DNA of 64,000 nt from positions 5,834,501 through 5,898,500 of the forward strand of contig NC_089222.1 in the NCBI RefSeq assembly GCF_963924675.1. Direction: 5' to 3'. This DNA comes from Phocoena phocoena (Eukaryota > Chordata > Mammalia > Artiodactyla > Phocoenidae). Positions within the stretch are counted from its first letter, which is position 1. The number at the start of each line of letters is the position of its first letter. The notes beneath the pieces are model-generated. The model worked only from the letters and a program-made list of their open reading frames with translations, had not been told where the DNA came from and did not search any database. The position numbers and the translations under genes were made by a program. Positions 57,166 through 64,000 of this stretch are shown here, piece by piece.

Positions 57166-57339
57166 AAACCATTAAAATCCGTCATTTTCTGTAGTCCTAG
57201 CGTGTATGGAACAAGCCCAGGGAGTTTTGTCTATTGCACAAATCACTTTTTCCACTCTGTAAGTTGCTTTTCTCCTATACTTATGTGCAATTTTAATTAA
57301 TAAGAACAGGTTTGAAATGGACTTTGCTTCATTGGTGCC
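57166..57339. other. Unassigned sequence
   Basis: Nothing is recognised. Confidence 0.35.
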
Positions 57340-57983
57340 TGTGGGAGACTGAATAATGGCCCAGTGAAGATGTGCACATCCTAACACCTGAGACCCATGA
57401 CTGTACTACCTTACATGGTAGCAGGGACTTTGCAGATACGATGAGGGATGTTGAAGATGGGAGATTACCCTGGATTTTCCTGGGTTATCCTGAAGTGTCC
57501 TTACAAGAAGGAGGAAGGAGGACAGCACAAAGAGTGGAGGTGATCTGAGGATGGTAACAGAGGGAGGAAAGGCAATGTGAGGAAATGAGGACAGCCTCTA
57601 GAAGCTAGTAAAGGTCAGGAAAGATCCTCCCCGACTCCAGGGTCTCCAGGAGGAAAGCAGCTCAGCTGACACCTTGATTTTAGCCCACTGAGGCTGATTT
57701 TGGACATCTGTCTTTCAGAACTGCAAGATCGGGACTTCCCTGGCGGTCCAGTAGTTAAGACTCCGCGCTCCCAATGCAGGGGGCCTGGGTTCAATCCCTG
57801 GTCAGGGAACTAGATCCCGCATGCCGCAACTAAAGATACCACGTGACGCGACTAAGACCCGGCACAGCCAAATAAATAAATATTAAAAAAAAAAAACAAA
57901 AACTGCAAGATCATATATTTGTGTTGTTTAAAACCACTGAATTTATGATAACTTGTTACAACAGCAGTAGGAAGAGAATCCAA
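57340..57983 (+). mobile_element. MLT1 LTR split by a SINE
   Basis: It begins TGTGGGAGACTGAATAATGG with ACATCCTAACACCTGAGACC and runs through GGGAGATTACCCTGGATTTT, GGAAAGATCCTCCCCGACTC and ACACCTTGATTTTAGCCCAC. After the SINE it resumes with ATATTTGTGTTGTTTAAAAC, CACTGAATTTATGATAAC and TTGTTACAACAGCAGTAGG. Without the 170-bp SINE and its duplication it is about 460 bp, near full length. Confidence 0.88.
57731..57900 (+). mobile_element. CHR-family SINE (CHR-1-like), nested in MLT1
   Basis: GGGACTTCCCTGGCGGTCCA, GGGTTCAATCCCTGGTCAGG and CTAAGACCCGGCACAGCC with AAATAAATAAATATT and an A tail mark an older, differently organised CHR subtype from the short form at 9963. The target duplication AACTGCAAGATC (57719-57730 and 57901-57912) is perfect over 12 bp. 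Confidence 0.96.
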
Positions 57984-57984
57984 T

Positions 57985-58881
57985 GACCTGTGTGGAATAT
58001 AGGATTTCTCTTCTACTGTCTTGTGGGATGATATCAGAAAATTCCTGATCTATATGAGAGCTCCATCCAGGTCTCTCAGCCCAGAAGATCTATTCCCCAC
58101 TATCTGTTCTATAAGCGCCCAGTGAGAAGAATCAGGTACTACCAGAAACGGCTGAGTTTCTCAGATGAAATCAACTAAACATATGCTGCTTAGTTATTTA
58201 CCGGTTACTCATACCCTGAGGCATTTTACCCCCACTGGCCTGCTTACATGATAGTGTTCTTGGTCCATCAAGAGAATTAATAAGTAAAGATGTAAACCAA
58301 TCATCAGGGAGGCTAGAACTACGTTTCTCTCATCTGCAGGCAAGATGTACCATGGTCCAGAGCCGCAGTGGCAGCAGTGGTAAATACGAGAGAAGAGTTA
58401 CCTACATTTTGTCAAGTTTATGTTATTTCTGGTCATGCTAATAAGATAGTGACATTTGGAGAGTACCCTGACATTCACAGCTGCAGTTTTTCCTGTTTTT
58501 CCCAGCCCAGCCTCTGCAAGTCGGGCCTGGGGATCTGTTTGGAGGGAGAGGGGAGCTGAGATTTGGTTTCAGCCTGTCCTTGAGCAGCTGCTGATCTGTG
58601 AGTGATCGGAAGTGCCAAATGGCCTAAGAATGAATGGCTGCAATTTGCAGTGTTCTTGCTTGCACACACTCTGTTCCTGTACGTTGCAGGAGCAAGGCCA
58701 GCTCGATGTAGCCCACTTATTTTAACGTCTGTTCGTCTTCGTGTGGGTTGTTGCACGTATCTGTGGAAGGCGGTGCATTTGTGTGCAGATCCAGGTGTTC
58801 TCATGTAATCTGGGTAGGATTTTGGAAGCCTGCGGTTTACATCATCATATTCTAGCCAGCTGTAAATAACGTCCATTTAAA
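57985..58881. other. Unassigned unique sequence
   Basis: About 0.9 kb without a recognised repeat. Open frames of 133 codons (58475-58876, minus) and 68 codons (58602-58808, plus) overlap on opposite strands; neither shows a domain. Confidence 0.35.
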
Positions 58882-58894
58882 ATATGGTACCAGT

Positions 58895-59095
58895 GGGCTT
58901 CCCTGGTGGCGCAGTGGTTGAGGGTCTGCCTGCCGATGCAGGGGACGCGGGTTCGTGCCCCGGTCTGGGAAGATCCCACATGCCGCGGAGCGACTGGGCC
59001 CGTGAGCCATGGCCGCTGAGCCTGCGCATCTGGAGCCTGTGCTCCGCAACGGGAGAGGCCACGGCAGTGAGAGGCCCGCGTACCGCAAAAAAATA
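58895..59095 (+). mobile_element. CHR SINE, short form, with 11-bp target duplication
   Basis: A near-canonical short CHR body ending GGCCCGCGTACCGC. The tail has turned into AAAAAAATATATATATAT. The target duplication ATATGGTACCA lies at 58882-58892 and 59103-59113. Confidence 0.97.
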
Positions 59096-59113
59096 TATAT
59101 ATATATGGTACCA

Positions 59114-59479
59114 AAAAATGTGATTAAAATTCCAAGTGGAAGGTCACAGTGTGAAAGGCAGATTGATTTGTAATTTATTCGAATCCCCTGGTTTGTTTTG
59201 AAGGGTAGGTGGCCCCTTGTTCTGCTCATTTTCCTAAAGTGATCAGTGCCTGGGACTTCAAAGATAAGCTGGTCCTGGGAGATGAAGATCCTACTCAGAA
59301 AAAGAAAATGTTGTTTTGCCTCAGGTGCAAAAGTGCCCTGACCCGCTCGCCGGGAAGCTGGTTCCTGTATTCTGTGCTCCGTATGACATCCTCAGCTTTT
59401 GGCGAAACAAAGCACTCTTTCTCTTAGCCGCCGGTAACTGTAACATTCTGCTTTATTCATCTTGGGCTGTATTTAATTC
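59114..59479. other. Unassigned sequence
   Basis: Nothing is recognised. Confidence 0.35.
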
Positions 59480-59590
59480 CTTTCATCCTTACTATTACTT
59501 TTCTAGGTAGATAAGAAAATTGAGCCTTTAATAGGTTAAGAGATTTGCCCAAGGTCACAAATATGGTAAATAGCAGAGCTAATTCTTGAG
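59480..59590 (+). mobile_element. MIR SINE fragment
   Basis: GTAGATAAGAAAATTGAGCC, AGAGATTTGCCCAAGGTCAC and ATGGTAAATAGCAGAGCTAA closely follow the MIR core in sense. Confidence 0.75.
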
Positions 59591-59990
59591 GTGTTTTTTC
59601 AGAGCAGCTCATAGAATTTTTGTTTGTTTGTTTGAGAGGATAAATCTACAGAGGTTAGTTACACAGCACTTGCAAGAAATGATTAGAATCTATATTTTAT
59701 TAATTGATGTGCATGAATTTGTCTGGATGAGAGGATTTATTAAGCAGTTTTTCTTAGATATGTTCGGTGCATATGCATAGTTTTGGTTTATAGGGATGTA
59801 GTGACACGAGTATCCTGATGGTCTCGTTGTTTGCATGAGGCTTTTCATACACTTTCCTGTATTCTGTTATTGTAGTTGTGCTTTTTTAAGCCACAAGAAG
59901 TTGCCAGCACTCAGTTTGGGCTCCTTATTACCACTGGCTTTTGCTAAGCATCAGATAATAACCAAAAGATTAAAAAAAAAACCTTACTTT

Positions 59991-60022
59991 AAAAATTCAA
60001 AAAAAAAAAAAAAAAAATTCAA
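59991..60022 (+). repeat. A tract flanked by a 10-bp direct repeat
   Basis: AAAAATTCAA stands at 59991-60000 and again at 60013-60022, with only A between. It looks like a target duplication around a poly(A)-only insertion; slippage is an alternative. Confidence 0.6.
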
Positions 60023-60040
60023 GCCTAAAAGGCTTGAATT
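60016..60040. repeat. Perfect 10-bp inverted repeat with 5-base loop
   Basis: AATTCAAGCC at 60016-60025 and its exact complement GGCTTGAATT at 60031-60040 enclose TAAAA. No function is evident. Confidence 0.9.
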
Positions 60041-60504
60041 AATAAAATTAAGCATTCTCCACCACATACATTTCAGCAACCGTGGTTTGTTCAAATTACA
60101 GTGGGTACTTGGCGTGTTTTGCTTTTATTATTTTTCTCTGTGTTGATTTTTCCCTGTGCTTATAATTAGACCAAGCCTCAATATATTTTGAATAATAACA
60201 TTTAAAAAGTTGTTGCAAGGACACAAAGAGGAGAAAGGCAAAGATTTGCAGCATTAATAGCATTATTTCAGTGTCCTTTTCATACGGTTCATAACAGTTG
60301 CCAGGTTTAATCACAGCTATTCATCCCCAAGGAACTATTTGGCTTGAAACAATTTTAGACATGAAAGTTCCTTGACCAGAATGCTTGGTAGCCTGGAGTG
60401 GAGAAAAATGAGAATAAGAAATAGTGTTGTCATATTTTAACATAAAAAATTTCATATCCTGTGAAGCCACCAAGGAGCAGATACATAAAGATTGTAATTT
60501 GTAC

Positions 60505-60509
<5 letters not shown>

Positions 60510-60542
<33 letters not shown>
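60510..60542 (+). repeat. (TG)n microsatellite
   Basis: About 16 TG units. Confidence 0.98.
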
Positions 60543-60543
<1 letters not shown>

Positions 60544-60838
60544 CGCGCTTTGTTGCTCATTTTCCCCTGAACAGGTGTGAAGACCAGCCTTGCCAGCAGG
60601 AGCCTGGGTGATTCATTAGTTTCTCCTCACTTCATGCAAGGGAACAGTGTTTCACACCTGAGGTGCTTACACTCTGACCCACCAGCCCCTGATGGAGGGC
60701 CAGTGAAGCCAGCCTCAAAATAGCAAAAGGGAGGATGTATAGATATTTCCCCTGGTGGGTTAGGTGGCCTCCAGCGCTTCTCCTGGGTTCAGGGGCAGGG
60801 TGCATTAAAAAGGTCAGGGGTTTGTATCCAAACAAAAC
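60543..60838. other. Unassigned sequence
   Basis: Nothing is recognised. Confidence 0.35.
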
Positions 60839-60839
60839 T

Positions 60840-61035
60840 CTATTTGAATCCCAGGTCTTACAATGTAGTAGCTGTGTTCAACTGGGAAGGTTATTTAACT
60901 GCTGTGAGCATCGGTTTTTTCATTTAGAAAATGCAGTTAACAGTTACCTGCTTTGTAAGTACCTCATTCTTGTCATAAATGAGAAACCATGACATACACA
61001 GTGTGTGGTACATAGAAAGCATTTGATATATGGAA
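60840..61035 (-). mobile_element. MIR SINE, nearly complete
   Basis: In reverse: TATTTGAATCCCAGGTCTTA, GGAAGGTTATTTAACTGCTG, TTTTTTCATTTAGAAAATGC and AGTTACCTGCTTTGTAAG, then GTGTGTGGTACATAGAAAGC. The order covers the tRNA part, core and 3' part of MIR. Confidence 0.75.
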
Positions 61036-61244
61036 GCTGTTCATATAGATGGCATTGCCTTTGACCTCCCTGTTAAATTGCAGTCAGTCTGGATTGTGGC
61101 TGTCCTTTTATGAAAGGTGGAGCTAATAGGGTCCAACTTGCTTGGGAATATTGCTTCAAGAAGACAAGCAGCATGTCCAGGGTAGGTTCTACATGAGAAA
61201 ACAGATCTAGCCTCTTCTTACCCTACTGAGAGAACCAAAGATTT

Positions 61245-61318
61245 TTTAAATGGAGGTGTAATTTACTTAGAAGAAATTGCACAAATTGAAAGTGTACAGC
61301 TCTGTGGATATATTTTTG
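61245..61318 (-). mobile_element. L1M 3' UTR fragment
   Basis: AAATGGAGGTGTAATTTACT, GAAATTGCACAAATTGAAAG and TGTACAGCTCTGTGGA match the reverse L1M 3' UTR. A younger L1 follows directly. Confidence 0.65.
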
Positions 61319-61324
61319 TCTTTA

Positions 61325-61888
61325 TGTAGCTATTTTTAATTGGAGTATAGTTGATTTACAGTGCTGTGTTAGTTTCAGGTGTACAGCAAAGTGATTCAGT
61401 TATATATATATATATATATGTATATATATTCTTTTTCAGATTCTTCTCCATTATTGTCATCATTGCAAGATATTGAGTATAGTTCTCTGTGCTCTACAGT
61501 AGGTACTTGTTGTTTATCTATTTTATATATGGTCGTGTGTATATGTTAATCCCAAACCCCTAATTTATCCCCCCCTCACCTTTCCCCTTTGGTAACCATA
61601 AGATTTTCTTCGATGTTTGTGCATCTGTTTCTGTTCTGTAAATAAGTTCATTTGTATCATTTTTTTTTTTAGATTCCACATATAAGTGATATCATATGGT
61701 ATATGTCTTTGTCTGACTTACTTCACTTAATCTGATAGTCTCCAGGTCCATCCATGTTGCTGCAAATGGCATTTTTTGTTCTTTTTTATGGCTGAGTAAT
61801 ATTCCATTGTATAAATGGATCACATCTTCTTTATTCATCTGTCAGTGGACATTTAGGTTGTTTCCATGTCTTGGCTGTTGTAAATAGA
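61325..61888 (-). mobile_element. 5'-truncated L1 3' end (cetartiodactyl type)
   Basis: AATTGGAGTATAGTTGATTT, TGTACAGCAAAGTGATTCAG, GTGCTCTACAGTAGGTACTT, AAGTGATATCATATGGTATA and GGCTGAGTAATATTCCATTG run in order in antisense. It includes the end of ORF2 and the 3' UTR; no target duplication was found. Confidence 0.93.
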
Positions 61889-61924
61889 CAACACAAGTTT
61901 TGATTGTTGGTAATAGGCCCTCAA

Positions 61925-62248
61925 TTAATTTATTTATTTTTGGGTGCGTTGGGTCTTTGTTGCAGTATGTGGGCTTTCTCTGGTTGTGGCGAGCAGGGAT
62001 TCCTCTTCCTTGCGGTGCACGGGCTTCTCATTGCAGTGGCTTCTCTTGCTGCAGAGCACGGGCTCTAGGCACGTGGGCTTCAGTAGTTGTGGCACGTGGG
62101 CTCAGTAGTCGTGGCTTGCGGGCTCTAGAGTTGTGGTGCACGGGCTTAGTTGCTCCGCAGCATGTGGGATCTTCCCAGACCAGGGATGGAATCCATGTGC
62201 CATGCATTGGCAGGCGGATTCTTAACCACACCGCCACCAGGGAAGCCC
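61925..62248 (-). mobile_element. CHR-type tRNA-Glu SINE, long form
   Basis: A tail of ATTAATTTATTTATTTTT leads into the long CHR body (GGGTGCGTTGGGTCTTTGTT), ending GCCACCAGGGAAGCCC. The flanks CCCTCAATTAAT (61918-61929) and CCCCCAATAAAT (62246-62257) look like a decayed target duplication. Confidence 0.94.
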
Positions 62249-62259
62249 CCAATAAATGT

Positions 62260-63300
62260 TAATGAGAACAGGTTTTATGATTTATTGGTCCCTTTCGGAT
62301 AATGGCGTTAAACTTTCTAAATCTCTTTCTTTAACTGTAAAATCACACGTATGATATTCTAATGGACATGTACGGATTTTAGCAAAACCACTTCAGATTT
62401 GCAGGTGAATACTGCAGATTCCTATGCACATGTTCCCTATTGGCCTGGCATTTATAAACAACATTTGTAAGCCTAGGGATCAAAATGATTCATTTCAAGA
62501 CTTCAAAATAGAAGCTGACGTGCAAAAACAAATGTAGCTATACTAATTGAAAATAAAGTATAGAACTTTACTTTCTTTCGATAAAACAACGTTTTTCTTC
62601 GATAACATCAATGAGACAACTGTCTGTAAAACAATAAGCAAAATAGCTAAATTTTCGTGGTTAAAATTAGAATATATTAAATTTATAGATTTGAACACCA
62701 CTATTAATATGAATAGCATCATTGTCAGTTTCACCTACATCATTAATTTGCCTACTTCTGATATATAAAGTTGCTTTGTCTTTATGGAGATCTTCTAGCA
62801 TTATTATTCCTGAACGGCAATGTGAATATACATGCTCTGATCACTCTGCCTTTACTTATTTCTGCTGTCTTACTTATTAGCTATTTATCCATGGATAAAA
62901 TGAAAATGAATTCAGAAATAAATATGAAACCACAGCTAAAAGGCACAATGATAATTTGCAAACGTCTTACTGTAAGGTATGCCTATAGATTTCTGCCCCT
63001 AATGTGGTTGGATGACTAAGACAGCCTGCACTTATATGCAACTGTAGCTGGTCACTGCTATAACTCTACCCTTGCTCCACCAGTTGAGAAAGATGCAAGA
63101 GTGTGAGAGTGGTATTATTAAAAGACTAACCTTGAATCAGTACTGATACATACAAGCATCCATCTTCACAAAGTTTATACTTTGACTACGATTGATTACA
63201 AACTATTAGTTTCATACCTCTCTGTATTGATGTGGGGATTGAGAGTTGCAATTATGATTAGAATGCAAAATAGTTTAACTCTGGGGCCTATAGCGTTTTC
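62260..63300. other. Unassigned AT-rich sequence
   Basis: About 1 kb without a recognised element. Open frames at 62543-63019 on both strands are AT-driven and show no domain. Confidence 0.35.
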
Positions 63301-63304
63301 GTTT

Positions 63305-63455
63305 GTTTTTTCTTTTTTAATTCAGGGGAAATTCACCTCAGATAAACTTGGACCATTTTAAAGTGCACAATTTAGTATCATTAGTTCATTTACAATGTTG
63401 TGAAACCACTGTCTCCATTAAACTCATTTTCATTACACCAAAGTTTTAGTCTATT
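63305..63455 (-). mobile_element. L1M 3' UTR fragment
   Basis: CCATTTTAAAGTGCACAATT, TTCATTTACAATGTTGTGAA and ACTCATTTTCATTACACCAA match the reverse L1M 3' UTR. Confidence 0.65.
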
Positions 63456-64000
63456 TTTGATCCATTATGCCAAATGTTATATAAATCTTGCAGCAGATGG
63501 AGGAGGGGAAGTACCCAGAGATTGCTTAGGGATGTCACTTCAGCAGAAAGCAGGTATATCCATCTTCTAGGAAAGGCCACCCCATTGCTCTACTTGCTTG
63601 GCAAATTGATCATCACTGTTAATCAATCATTCAGCCATCTATATTGAATATTCAGCCAACTGAAATGAATATGTCTCAATACACACACACACACACCTAC
63701 AGACATGTCTCCTGCTGCCACAATGAGGAGGTATTAGTTCTGATAATAGGAGTAACAGGTAGCAAGACGGATGGAAATCTGTATGCAGCCCTAACATAAA
63801 AGACTATTTTATTCTGTTGTGCCCTAGCCTTACAAAAACATGGCTTCTCCATGGGTTAAGTTGCCAATCATTGATACAGAACGACTGCTCAGATATCTCA
63901 GCACATCAACCATCTGTCAGTGGATCCAGCTTTTGAGGGTTATGATGGTGATTGTTGAAAGACAACAGACGGACCCGTCATTACTGTTCATTCTCCTCTT
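63456..64000. other. Unassigned sequence with short (AC)n
   Basis: Only a short (AC)n at 63680-63697 is seen. No gene or transposon is recognised up to the window edge. Confidence 0.4.

Larger units (their letters stand above)
59591..60509. other. Unassigned sequence with A-rich tract and hairpin
   Basis: No gene or transposon body is recognised. It holds a short (TTTG)n near 59620 and the A tract and inverted repeat listed separately. Confidence 0.4.

Noticed and set aside
58475..58876. 133-codon minus-strand frame considered as a gene fragment
   Set aside because: No recognisable domain, and another open frame overlaps on the opposite strand.
1..64000. CRISPR arrays, bacterial operons, phage or plasmid genes
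   Set aside because: The repeat content is that of a mammalian nuclear genome, and no spaced direct-repeat array or prokaryotic gene is present.

Overview
This is a mammalian nuclear window, almost certainly from a cetacean (whale, dolphin or porpoise). At least five full or nearly full copies of the tRNA-Glu-derived CHR SINE (starting GGGCTTCCCTGGTGGCGCAG) are present in the short form I associate with cetaceans. They lie among longer and older CHR SINEs and L1 3' ends of cetartiodactyl type. I cannot name the species. No alignment or database search was run; repeat family names come from recognition and subfamily names are tentative.

I find no protein-coding gene, exon, tRNA, rRNA or other functional RNA gene. 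Every open frame is short, and most are explained by repeats: CA arrays, SINEs, L1 ORF2 remnants or L1 5' UTRs. The window reads as intergenic or deep intronic DNA built from layered retrotransposon insertions.

Layout. 0.4-5.7 kb: a solo class I ERV LTR with an intact 4-bp target duplication, two ancient LTR-like repeats, MLT2 and MLT1 LTRs and an L1 tail. 5.7-10.9 kb: MIR, a HAL1 fragment, then a + strand stack of an old L1, a younger L1 tail and two CHR SINEs. 10.9-19.5 kb: repeat-poor, with MLT1, MIR, L2, CHR and MER5. 19.5-23.1 kb: a truncated L1 with target duplication, an old antisense L1, MLT2, a hAT fragment and L2. 25.1-33.2 kb: a dense L1 block with an internally deleted 4.2-kb L1, an internally deleted L1 that appears to carry a 3' transduction, and a twin-primed (5'-inverted) L1. 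33.2-42.3 kb: mostly unique DNA with MER5, CHR, L1, MIR, a second LTR family and MLT1. 42.3-50.1 kb: old L1 fragments, an LTR holding a 21-base G run, a + strand copy of the second LTR family and a CHR SINE with an internal deletion. 51.3-57.2 kb: an L1 inside an L2, then a long ancient L1 interrupted by two LTRs and a SINE. 57.3-64 kb: MLT1 with a nested SINE, MIRs, L1 tails and one more CHR SINE.

The elements do not work together as a system. Their nesting gives a relative order of insertion: MIR, L2, HAL1 and old L1 first, then MLT1, MLT2 and ERV LTRs, then younger L1s and CHR SINEs. I found no previously undescribed functional system. The strongest unusual signals are the L1 with a candidate 3' transduction (29910-31623) and the twin-primed L1 (32055-33237).
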